Assembly: GCA_051953655.1 (NCBI GenBank)
Contig: JBQCIO010000326.1
Coordinates: forward strand, 1-24,131
Length of the DNA stretch: 24,131 bases
Source: JBQCHF01 sp051953655
GTDB lineage: Bacteria > Actinomycetota > Actinomycetes > Motilibacterales > Motilibacteraceae
Direction: 5' to 3'
Shown: positions 7,176 through 14,469 of the stretch, piece by piece
Layout: every line of letters begins with the position of its first letter
How positions within the stretch are numbered: the first letter of the stretch is position 1
The notes under the pieces: model-generated
Told to the model about the DNA's origin: nothing
What the model saw: only the letters and a program-made list of their open reading frames with translations
The model's database searches: none
Program-made: the position numbers and the translations under genes

Positions 7176-8798
7176 TCACCGGTCCCGGTAGGGCGGCACC
7201 ATCCCGAGCGAGGCGCCGCGCACCAGCAGCGAGCGCCAGAACCCCGGCATCCGCTCCCCCGCCAGCGCCGCGCGGGCCGCGTTCCAGCCGGGCGCACCGT
7301 GCACGCCGCCGCCCGGGTGCGCCGACGACGACGCCAGGTAGAGCCGCTCCACCGGCGTCTCCGGCCGGCCCAGCGAGGGGATCGGCCGGAAGACGAGCTC
7401 CTGGTGCAGCTGAGCCGTGCCGCCGTTGATGGTCCCGTGCACCAGGCTGCGGTCGCGGTTCTCCAGGTCACGGGGGCCCTGCACGTGGCGGGCGAGCACC
7501 AGGTCGCGGAACCCGGGGGCGTGCTGCTCGAGGACGTGCTCCATCCGCTCCACGGTCTTGGCCACCAGCTCGTCGGTGAGCGGTAGCCGGCGGGAGACAT
7601 GGGTGTAGGCCCACAGGGACTCCGTGCCGGTCGGTGACCGGGTCGGGTCGCTGGTCGTCATCTGCCCGACCAGCAGGAACGGGTGGGGGTCGTCCCGGCC
7701 GGTGTCGAGCTTGGCGCCGAGGTCGACCAGGCCGGCCAGGTCTCGCCCCACGTGCACGGTGCCCGCCCCGCGAGCACCCTCGGCCGTCCAGGGCAGCGGG
7801 GCCGACAGAGCCCAGTCCACCTTCACCGTGGGGTGGTCGCGCTGGAAGTGGTCCAGGGCGCGCAGCACCGAGGCCGGAAGGTGACCGTCTCCGACGAGCT
7901 GTCGGTAGAGCAGCACGGCGTCGCAGTCGGCCAGGACGGCGCGCCGCGCGCGCACCGTCCCGCCGCCGAGCAGCCCCACACCCACCGCTCTGCCGCCGAT
8001 CACGTGCACCCGCTCGACGGGAGCGCCGGTACGGACCCGCCCTCCGGCGGCGGTCAGTCGGGAGACCATCGCGTCGGCCAGCCGCTGGGCCCCGCCCCGG
8101 GGGACCGGGAACCCGACGTCCTGACCGAGCATGGCGAGCAGCCAGCCGAGGAGCCCGCTGCCCGGCGCGTTCATCGGGATGTCGCTGTGGAAGGCGTTCC
8201 CGGCGATGAGCAGCGCCGCGCCCTCGCCGTCGAAGTTCTCCTCGGCCAGGCGCAGCGCGGGCAGCGCGGCGAACCGGGCCAGGTCGAGGACGCCGGCCAT
8301 GCCCAGGCGGCGCACCAGGTCCGCACCCGAGCGGATCGGCGGGAACGGGGTGGTGATCGCGCGCAGCAGCGGCTCGCGAACGGCCTCCCAGCGGGCGAAG
8401 AGCTTGCGCCACCCGTCGCCGTCGCCGCGGGCGAACTCGTCCACCGACGCGGCGGTCGCCTCCACGTCGCGGGACAGGACCGGCGCGCGCCCGTCCGCCA
8501 GCGAGTGCGCGAGCACCGCAGGGGCGTGCACCCACTCCAGGCCGTGCTGCTCCAGCTGGAGGCGGTTGATGACCGGCGAGCCCCCGCCGAAGGGGTAGAA
8601 GGCGCTGAACAGGTCGCTGGAGAACCCGGGGGCCGTCACCTCGGCGCTGCGGACGGCGCCGCCGGGCACGTCGTCGGCCTCCAGGACCAGGACGTCCCAG
8701 CCGGCGTCGGCAAGGGCGTTAGCGGCCACCAGTCCGTTCTGGCCGGCCCCCACGACCACCGCGTCGACGACCTCCACCGGCTCCTCCTGTCGATACAC
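7176..8798 (-). CDS. FAD-dependent oxidoreductase of the phytoene-desaturase/PYROXD2-like family
   Basis: 540 residues. The dinucleotide-binding motif VVVGAGQNGLVAANALADAG with a downstream acidic VLEADDVPGG (residues about 13-45) binds FAD. A second segment (PRGGAQRLADAMVSRLTAAGGRVRTGAPVERVHV, mid-protein) is typical of the phytoene dehydrogenase/NAD(P)/FAD oxidoreductase group. The C-terminal LYLASSSAHPGGGVHGAPGWNAARAAL is the FAD-closing signature of the PYROXD2/CrtI relatives. Length fits the family. Carotenoid desaturation is possible, but no carotenoid genes are nearby, so the substrate is unknown. ATG 8798 has AGGAG 8 nt upstream. It is transcribed divergently from the DUF1360 gene, with 59 nt between the start codons. 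Confidence 0.9.
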   Translation of the reverse strand: MYRQEEPVEVVDAVVVGAGQNGLVAANALADAGWDVLVLEADDVPGGAVRSAEVTAPGFSSDLFSAFYPFGGGSPVINRLQLEQHGLEWVHAPAVLAHSLADGRAPVLSRDVEATAASVDEFARGDGDGWRKLFARWEAVREPLLRAITTPFPPIRSGADLVRRLGMAGVLDLARFAALPALRLAEENFDGEGAALLIAGNAFHSDIPMNAPGSGLLGWLLAMLGQDVGFPVPRGGAQRLADAMVSRLTAAGGRVRTGAPVERVHVIGGRAVGVGLLGGGTVRARRAVLADCDAVLLYRQLVGDGHLPASVLRALDHFQRDHPTVKVDWALSAPLPWTAEGARGAGTVHVGRDLAGLVDLGAKLDTGRDDPHPFLLVGQMTTSDPTRSPTGTESLWAYTHVSRRLPLTDELVAKTVERMEHVLEQHAPGFRDLVLARHVQGPRDLENRDRSLVHGTINGGTAQLHQELVFRPIPSLGRPETPVERLYLASSSAHPGGGVHGAPGWNAARAALAGERMPGFWRSLLVRGASLGMVPPYRDR

Positions 8799-8822
8799 GT
8801 GCTCCTGTCGGCGTGACTTCTC

Positions 8823-8847
8823 GCATGCCCCGCCGGGCTACGGGTAC
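8823..8847 (+). promoter_or_regulatory. Sigma-B/F-type promoter, GCAT-N15-GGGTAC
   Basis: GCAT (8823-8826), a 15-nt spacer, then GGGTAC (8842-8847), whose end is 10 nt before ATG 8858. As with the SRPBCC gene, the short distance implies a near-leaderless transcript. Confidence 0.5.
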
Positions 8848-8857
8848 GCGCTGGACC

Positions 8858-9478
8858 ATGTCCCGTCCCGATCTCGCACGTTCCCATGCCGACCACCGTC
8901 CCGCAGCGGACGACCTCGACGTCGTCGACGCCGTCGACGGCGACGAGGCGGGCTCCGCTCCCACCCAGCGTCTCCGGAAGCACGCCGCCGAGCACGCGGC
9001 CGCCTACGCGCACGGCGAGGACCGCCCGCTCAAGGGCTACGCCACGGCGATGGCCACCTATCTCGGCGGCGTGGGCACGCTCGCGCTGGCCGGCCGGCTG
9101 GCCGGCGCCCGCCTGCCCGAGCGCATCGCGCCGTGGGACGTCGCCCTGATGTCCGTGGCCACGCACCGGATCGCCAGCACGTTGAGCAAGGACGCCGTCA
9201 CCAGCCCGCTCCGCGCGCCGTTCAACCGCTACGACGGCCCGTCGGCGCCCTCCGAGCTGCACGAGGAGGTGCGGCGGGAGGACCCCGAGGGGCACGCCCT
9301 GGGCGAGCTGCTCTCCTGCCCGTTCTGCCTGGCGGTGTGGGTCGGGACGGCGTTCGGCGCGGGCATGGCCCTGGCACCGCGCGCCACCCGGCTGGCGGCG
9401 GCCACCTTCAGCGCCGTCGCGGCCGCGGACTTCCTCCAGTACGCCTACGTCGCCGCGCAGAAGGTGGAGAAGCGCTGA
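8858..9478 (+). CDS. DUF1360 family membrane-associated protein
   Basis: 206 residues. An acidic N-terminal stretch precedes helices at about 60-85 (YATAMATYLGGVGTLALAG). The family signature is clear: ATHRIASTLSKDAVTSPLRAPFNRYDGP, then GELLSCPFCLAVWVGTAFGAGMAL, with CPFC and a following Trp inside a hydrophobic segment, and a final hydrophobic helix ending in QYAYVAAQKVEKR. The DUF1360 family has no established function. It occurs in bacteria and is related to a sporulation protein group in Bacillus. ATG 8858 is preferred over 8813 because the sigma-B-type -10 lies only 10 nt before it, leaving 8813 upstream of the transcript. Confidence 0.87.
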   Translation: MSRPDLARSHADHRPAADDLDVVDAVDGDEAGSAPTQRLRKHAAEHAAAYAHGEDRPLKGYATAMATYLGGVGTLALAGRLAGARLPERIAPWDVALMSVATHRIASTLSKDAVTSPLRAPFNRYDGPSAPSELHEEVRREDPEGHALGELLSCPFCLAVWVGTAFGAGMALAPRATRLAAATFSAVAAADFLQYAYVAAQKVEKR

Positions 9479-9739
9479 GCAGAGGGCCTCGCGCCCAGAG
9501 CTGACGCCCCAGCCGGATCGGCGCGTCCGGGGCTGACGACGTCGTCACCCTGAGGGGCCGTCGACGGTTGCGTCATGCGGTGGATTCGTTGCAGTCGGAG
9601 AAGTTTGCTCGTCTTTGGTGTTACGGGCATCGAGCACGGGCACGGATTCAGACGTCCAGTGCTTCAGACGGCAGGCACACGCACACCACGACCCACGGCC
9701 TCTGCGGCACCAGCCGCCGGGCCCACCCGGAGGTGCGAG

Positions 9740-10321
9740 GTGCTCGAGCCCACCGCGGTGCGGGCTGACCCGGTCGCGGGCAGCCGGGACCACCGGCGGC
9801 AACGGGTCGCCGCGGTCCTCTTCGACCGCGACGGGACCCTGGTCCACGACGTGCCCTACAACGGCGACCCAGGGCTCGTGCGTCCCGTCGACGGTGCAGC
9901 CGCAGCCGTCGCCTCGTTGCGCGAGAGGGGGATCCGCGTGGGTGTCGTGACCAATCAGTCGGGCATCGCCCGGGGCCTGCTCGAGCGGCAGCAGGTGGAC
10001 GCCGTGAACGCTCGCGTGGACGCCGAGGTCGGCCCGTTCGACACCTGGCAGATCTGCCCGCACGGTGACGGCGACGGCTGCTCGTGCCGCAAGCCGGCCC
10101 CCGGCATGGTGCTGGCCGCCGCGACGGCCCTCGGTGTGGACCCGGCCGACGTGGTCGTCGTCGGCGACATCGGTGCCGACGTCCAGGCCGCTGCCGCGGC
10201 CGGTGCCCGCGGCATCCTCGTGCCCACGCCCGCCACGCGCGACGAGGAGGTCGAGGCGGCCGAGGTGCGCGCCGAGACCTTGCCGGACGCGGTGCGCCTC
10301 GTGCTGGAGGAGTGGGCGTGA
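9740..10321 (+). CDS. gmhB: D-glycero-beta-D-manno-heptose 1,7-bisphosphate 7-phosphatase (HAD-IIIA family)
   Basis: 193 residues. HAD motif I is FDRDGTLVHD (nucleophile Asp29, Asp31), motif II VVTNQSGIARG, and the lysine of motif III lies in CRKPAPGM. CPHGDGDGCSCRKPAPGM contains the Cys/His zinc loop characteristic of GmhB. Motif IV is VVVGDIGADVQAA. GmhB removes the 7-phosphate from heptose bisphosphate made by the kinase half of HldE, giving the substrate for the adenylyltransferase half. GTG 9740 is chosen for its GGAGG at 9729-9733; the frame is open from 9575 but that leader has no family resemblance. It is the first gene of the heptose operon and its TGA overlaps the next GTG. The 261-nt gap before it (9479-9739) has an AT-richer patch near 9580-9630 that may hold the operon promoter; I see no clear consensus. 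Confidence 0.93.
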   Translation: MLEPTAVRADPVAGSRDHRRQRVAAVLFDRDGTLVHDVPYNGDPGLVRPVDGAAAAVASLRERGIRVGVVTNQSGIARGLLERQQVDAVNARVDAEVGPFDTWQICPHGDGDGCSCRKPAPGMVLAAATALGVDPADVVVVGDIGADVQAAAAAGARGILVPTPATRDEEVEAAEVRAETLPDAVRLVLEEWA

Positions 10322-11355
10322 GCCGCCCGCGCCGCGCGCTGGTCGCCCGCCTGGACAACGACGGCGACGTCCTGCTCGCCGGGCCCGCGGTCCGCGCGGT
10401 GGCAGCCGGCGCCGACGAGGTGGTGCTGCTGTCCGGTCCGCGCGGCCGGCAGGCGGCGGGACTGCTGCCCGGGGTGGACGACGTGGTCGTCTGGGAGGCC
10501 CCGTGGGTCGGCTACGCCCCGCCCCCCGTGGACTCCGACGACGTGTCGGACATCGTCGCCCGCATCGCGGAGCTCGGCTGCGACGTCGGGATCATCCTCA
10601 CCAGCTTCCACCAGTCACCGCTGCCGCTCGCACTGCTGCTTCGACTGGCGGGCGTCCCGCACCTCACTGCGGTGAGCGAGGACTACCCCGGCTCGCTGCT
10701 GGACGTCCGGCACCGGGTGGACGACGACCTGCACGAGGTGGAGCGGGCCCTGAGCACGGTGGAGGCCGCCGGGTTCGCCCTCCCGACCGGCGACCCCGGC
10801 ACGCTCGCGGTGCGCCGCCCGCTGCCGTCGGTCACAGAACTGGCGCCTCACAACGACTACGTAGTGCTGCACCCCTCGGCCAGCGTGCCGGCCCGCGCAC
10901 CGTCCACCGCCCACCTGGTCCGCACGGCGCGCGACCTGGCCGGCGAGCTGGCTCCCCTGGGGCTCGAGCTCGTGATCACCGGCGGACCTGACGACGCCGA
11001 GCTCACCGCGGCGGTGGCCTCGGCCGCCGGCGCCGTCGACCTGGGGGCCCGCACGTCCTACGCGGAGCTGGCGGCGGTGCTCGCAGGCGCCAAGGCCGTG
11101 GTGGTCGGCAACACCGGCCCGGCGCACCTGGCCGCCGCGGTCGGCACCCCGGTCGTCTCGCTGTTCGCACCGGTCGTGCCGGCGGCGCGATGGGCGCCGT
11201 ACGGCGTCCCGACGGTCCTGCTCGGCGACCAGTCCGCGCCCTGCCGGCTCTCCCGTGCCCGGGAGTGCCCGGTGCCAGGGCACCCGTGCCTGGACTCGGT
11301 GAGCGCGGCGGAGGTCGCCGACGCCGTGGCCAAGCTGCTGGCGGCGCAGCCCTGA
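10318..11355 (+). CDS. Glycosyltransferase family 9 (heptosyltransferase-like)
   Basis: 345 residues starting at GTG 10318, which overlaps the gmhB stop as GTGA. N-terminal domain: RRALVARLDNDGDVLLAGPAVRAVA, the GT-B opening strand and phosphate loop typical of ADP-heptose transferases. C-terminal nucleotide-sugar domain: YVVLHPSASVPARAPST, ELVITGGPDDAELT, then the family signature VVVGNTGPAHLAAAVGTPVVSLFAP with ARWAPYG after it. The end is Cys-containing (APCRLSRARECPVPGHPCLD), as in WaaF-type proteins. GT9 enzymes transfer heptose from ADP-heptose. Here, in a probable LPS-free organism, the acceptor is unknown. Context next to gmhB, gmhA and hldE strongly supports ADP-heptose as donor. Confidence 0.92.
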   Translation: MSRPRRALVARLDNDGDVLLAGPAVRAVAAGADEVVLLSGPRGRQAAGLLPGVDDVVVWEAPWVGYAPPPVDSDDVSDIVARIAELGCDVGIILTSFHQSPLPLALLLRLAGVPHLTAVSEDYPGSLLDVRHRVDDDLHEVERALSTVEAAGFALPTGDPGTLAVRRPLPSVTELAPHNDYVVLHPSASVPARAPSTAHLVRTARDLAGELAPLGLELVITGGPDDAELTAAVASAAGAVDLGARTSYAELAAVLAGAKAVVVGNTGPAHLAAAVGTPVVSLFAPVVPAARWAPYGVPTVLLGDQSAPCRLSRARECPVPGHPCLDSVSAAEVADAVAKLLAAQP

Positions 11356-11414
11356 CAGCGGCAGCGGCCGCTCCCATCCGACATCCGACAGACCCCCATC
11401 CCGGAAGGAGCGCG

Positions 11415-12410
11415 GTGAAGGTCCTGCTCTGGCACGTGCACGGTTCCTGGACGACGTCGTTCGTCCAAGGGCGGCACGAGTACCTCCTGCCGGTCACGCC
11501 GGAACGCGACGGCGACGGTCGCGGCCGGGCCGACACCTGGGTGTGGCCGGACTCCGCCCGCGAGGTACCGGTGGAGCGGCTGCGCGAAGAGCAGATCGAC
11601 GCCGTGATCCTCCAGCGCACCGACGAGCTGGAGCTGGTGACCCGCTGGACCGGACGCGTCCCTGGCCAGGACCTGCCGGCGGTGTTCCTGGAGCACAACA
11701 CCCCCAAGGGCGACGTGCCCAGCACGCGGCACCCGATGGCCGAGCAGCGGCAGATCCCGATCGTGCACGTCACGCACTTCAACAGACAGTTCTGGGACAA
11801 CGGCGACGCACCGGTGCGGGTCATAGAGCACGGGATCATCGACCCGGGGCAGCGCTGGACCGGTGAGCTGGACCGCGCCGCCGTCGTCGTCAACGAGCCG
11901 GTGCGCCGCGACCGGGTCACCGGCACCGACCTGATCCCCGGCTTCGCCGCCGTCGCCCCCCTCGACGTCTACGGCATGCAGGTGCACCTGCTGCCCAAGC
12001 ACCTCGGGATGGAGGACGACGACCGGCTGGCCGTGCACGAGGACTTCCCGCAGCACCGCATGCACGACGAGCTGGCCCGGCACCGGGCCTACGTGCACCC
12101 GCTGCGCTGGACCTCGCTGGGGCTGTCGCTGCTCGAGGCGATGATGCTCGGCCTGCCGGTGGTCGTCCTCGCCTCCACCGAGGCCATCGAGGCGGTGCCG
12201 CGCGAGGCGGGCTTCCTCAGCACCGACGTCACGGTGCTCCAGGAGGGACTGCGCTCCCTCATGAACGACAAGGACCTCGCCGCCGCGTGCGGAGCGGCGG
12301 CCCGGAAGGCGGCCCTGGCCCGCTACGGCGTGGACCGCTTCCTCAGTGACTGGGACACGCTCCTCTCGGAGCTGACCACGGGAGACGTGTCATGGAGGGC
12401 ACAGGCATGA
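11415..12410 (+). CDS. GT-B-fold glycosyltransferase (GT1/GT4-like)
   Basis: 331 residues. GTG 11415 has GGAAGGAG about 5 nt upstream; the frame is open from 11190 but the leader is antisense in character. The C-terminal half has the GT-B donor signature PLRWTSLGLSLLEAMMLGLPVVVLASTEAIEAVP (around residues 232-265), the E-x7-E-like motif of retaining transferases, followed by LSTDVTVLQEGLRSLMNDKDLA. The N-terminal half (VKVLLWHVHGSW, VILQRTDELEL, PAVFLEHNTPKGDVP) is the acceptor domain. Shorter than typical GT4 proteins (about 370-400). A 59-nt gap separates it from the GT9 gene, the only real break inside this operon. Its end overlaps the next ATG as ATGA. Acceptor and donor are unknown. Confidence 0.86.
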   Translation: MKVLLWHVHGSWTTSFVQGRHEYLLPVTPERDGDGRGRADTWVWPDSAREVPVERLREEQIDAVILQRTDELELVTRWTGRVPGQDLPAVFLEHNTPKGDVPSTRHPMAEQRQIPIVHVTHFNRQFWDNGDAPVRVIEHGIIDPGQRWTGELDRAAVVVNEPVRRDRVTGTDLIPGFAAVAPLDVYGMQVHLLPKHLGMEDDDRLAVHEDFPQHRMHDELARHRAYVHPLRWTSLGLSLLEAMMLGLPVVVLASTEAIEAVPREAGFLSTDVTVLQEGLRSLMNDKDLAAACGAAARKAALARYGVDRFLSDWDTLLSELTTGDVSWRAQA

Positions 12411-13795
12411 AGATCGCGATGGTGTCCGAGCACGCCAGTCCGCTGGCGGTCATCGGCGGCGTCGACGCGGGCGGGCAGAACGTCCACGTCGACGCGCTGT
12501 CCCGGGCGATGGCCCGGCAGGGGCACGAGGTGACCGTCTACACGCGCCGGGACGACCCGGACCTGCCCGACCGGGTGGAGCACGAGGGCGTCGTGGTCGA
12601 GCACGTGCCGGCCGGGCCGGCGCAGCCGCTGTCCAAGGACGAGCTGCTGTGCTGGATGCCGGACTTCGGCCACCACCTGGCCCGGCGGTTCGAGCAGGAC
12701 CGCCCCGACGTCGTGCACGCGCACTTCTGGATGTCCGGCCTGGCCGCCCTGGTGGCCCGCCGGGCGACCGGCGTCCCGGTGGTGCAGACGTTCCACGCCC
12801 TCGGCGTGGTCAAGCGGCGCCACCAGGGCGCGGCCGACACCAACCCGCCCGAGCGGCTGCGCCTGGAGCAGGCCATCGCCCGCGACGTCGACCACGTGGT
12901 GGCGACCTGCACCGACGAGGTCTTCGAGCTGCGGCGCCTGGGTACGGACCGGCGGCGGATCAGCGTGGTGCCGTGCGGTGTCGACATCGAGCACTTCACC
13001 GAGGAGGGCGAGGTCTGGCCGCCGCGGGGCGAGCGCAAGCGGCTGCTGTCCGTCGGCCGGCTGGTCGAGCGCAAGGGCGTCGACACGGTCATCCGCGCGC
13101 TGCGGTTCCTGGGGGACGCCGAGCTCGTGGTCGCCGGCGGACCGTCCTCCGACAAGCTGTCGGAGGACCCGGAGGCGCAGCGGCTCATCGCGCTGGCCGA
13201 GCGCCTCGGGGTGCGGGACCGGGTCATCATGACCGGCCGGGTCGACCGCGACCAGATGCCGGCACTCATGCGCTCGGCCGACATCGTCGTGTGCATGCCG
13301 TGGTACGAGCCGTTCGGCATCGTGCCGCTCGAGGCGATGGCCTGCCGCCGGCCGGTCGTGGCCGCGGCGGTGGGCGGCCTGGTCGACACCGTGGCCGACG
13401 ACATCACCGGCATGCTCGTTCCCCCGCGTCGTCCGGACCGGCTCGCCACCGCGCTGCGCCGGCTCCTGGACGACCCGTTCACCCTCGAGGCCTACGGCCA
13501 GGCCGGCATCGACCGCGCCCGGAGCCGCTACAGCTGGGACCGGGTGGCCATCGAGACCGTGCACGCCTACGAGGGCCTGCTCGCCCAGCCGGTCGCCCCG
13601 CAGTCCAGCACGATCTCCGACGACCTGTCGGAGGAGCTGGTCGACGAGCTCGACGGCAGCCTCGACGCCGAGGTCGACGCCGAGGTCGTGGACCTGCGCG
13701 ACAGCGCCGCGCCGAAGCAGAGCAAGGCGGACAAGGCAGCCAAGGCGGCGCAGGCGCCGACCAGAACGGTGGCCCGGTCGGGTGGTGCCCGGTGA
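12407..13795 (+). CDS. GT4-family glycosyltransferase with acidic/Lys-Ala-rich C-terminal tail
   Basis: 462 residues. GT4 features are complete: GGVDAGGQNVHVDALSRAMA (residues about 17-36), VVHAHFWMSGLAAL, VVQTFHALGVVKRRHQG, VVPCGVDIEHF, LLSVGRLVERKGVDTVI, and MPWYEPFGIVPLEAMACRRPVVA, the donor-binding E-P-F-G-x3-L-E-A motif. The closest named relatives by motif are sucrose-phosphate synthase-like and MshA-like transferases; the real substrate is unknown. From about residue 400 a non-catalytic tail has an acidic part (DLSEELVDELDGSLDAEVDAE), VVDLRDS, then KQSKADKAAKAAQ. ATG 12407 is preferred over ATG 12392, because GGAGGG lies about 9 nt upstream and it overlaps the previous stop as ATGA. 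It also overlaps gmhA by GTGA. Confidence 0.93.
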   Translation: MKIAMVSEHASPLAVIGGVDAGGQNVHVDALSRAMARQGHEVTVYTRRDDPDLPDRVEHEGVVVEHVPAGPAQPLSKDELLCWMPDFGHHLARRFEQDRPDVVHAHFWMSGLAALVARRATGVPVVQTFHALGVVKRRHQGAADTNPPERLRLEQAIARDVDHVVATCTDEVFELRRLGTDRRRISVVPCGVDIEHFTEEGEVWPPRGERKRLLSVGRLVERKGVDTVIRALRFLGDAELVVAGGPSSDKLSEDPEAQRLIALAERLGVRDRVIMTGRVDRDQMPALMRSADIVVCMPWYEPFGIVPLEAMACRRPVVAAAVGGLVDTVADDITGMLVPPRRPDRLATALRRLLDDPFTLEAYGQAGIDRARSRYSWDRVAIETVHAYEGLLAQPVAPQSSTISDDLSEELVDELDGSLDAEVDAEVVDLRDSAAPKQSKADKAAKAAQAPTRTVARSGGAR

Positions 13796-14469
13796 CGGCA
13801 CCCGGCCCCACCGCCGCGAGCGCGCGCCACGTCGCCGCGCTCTCGGAGGCCCTGGTCCGCTTCGGTGGCCAGGCCGGCACGCTCGACCGCTGGGGCACCC
13901 ACCTCGCCGGCGTGCTGGAGTCCGGCGGCCGTCTGCTCGCCGCGGGCAACGGGGGCAGCGCGGCCGAGGCGCAGCACCTCACCGCGGAGCTGGTCGGGCG
14001 GTTCCGCGACGACCGCGCGCCCTACTCGGGCATCGCGCTCACCGCCGAGACCTCGAGCCTCACCGCGATCCTCAACGACTACGGCCCCGACGAGGTCTTC
14101 GCCCGCCAGGTGCGCGCCCACGGCCGGCCCGGAGACGTGCTGGTCCTCATGTCCACCAGCGGGCGCAGCCGCAACGTGCTGGCCGCGGCGGAGGCTGGGC
14201 GCGCGGCCAAGCTCACCACCTGGGCGATGACCGGGCCGGCGCCCTGCCCGCTCGCGGCCGCCGCGGACGACGCCGTCTGTGTCGACGCCGGCTCCACCGC
14301 CACGATCCAGGAGGTCCACCTGCTCTCGGTCCACCTGCTCGCCGCCGCCTTGGACGCCGCGCTCGGGATCGGCGACGGCGCCGTGCGCTGCGCCCTGGAC
14401 GAGCCGCTCCGGCGCGGCGAGGTCGACCTGCGCGACTCCAGCCCGCTCCGGCAGGGGGTGGTGGCGTGA
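13792..14469 (+). CDS. gmhA: D-sedoheptulose 7-phosphate isomerase (SIS domain)
   Basis: 225 residues. GmhA converts sedoheptulose 7-phosphate to D-glycero-D-manno-heptose 7-phosphate, the first committed step of the pathway. The SIS fold is clear: GRLLAAGNGGSAAEAQHLTAELVGRF (phosphate-binding Ser and the conserved Glu), SSLTAILNDYGPDEVFARQV, VLVLMSTSGRSRNVLAA, and the catalytic helix TATIQEVHLLSVHLLA with the Gln-Glu-x-His pattern of GmhA. The C-terminus adds EVDLRDSSPLRQ, a short stretch resembling the tails of the neighbouring GT4 protein and HldE. GTG 13792 overlaps the upstream stop, and its own TGA overlaps the hldE GTG, so expression is probably coupled. Confidence 0.94.
   Translation: MTAPGPTAASARHVAALSEALVRFGGQAGTLDRWGTHLAGVLESGGRLLAAGNGGSAAEAQHLTAELVGRFRDDRAPYSGIALTAETSSLTAILNDYGPDEVFARQVRAHGRPGDVLVLMSTSGRSRNVLAAAEAGRAAKLTTWAMTGPAPCPLAAAADDAVCVDAGSTATIQEVHLLSVHLLAAALDAALGIGDGAVRCALDEPLRRGEVDLRDSSPLRQGVVA

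Noticed and set aside
7176..8798. Carotenoid biosynthesis gene (crtI)
   Set aside because: The FAD fold fits the family, but no other carotenoid gene is nearby and the C-terminal signature is that of the broader PYROXD2-like group, so a specific name is not justified.
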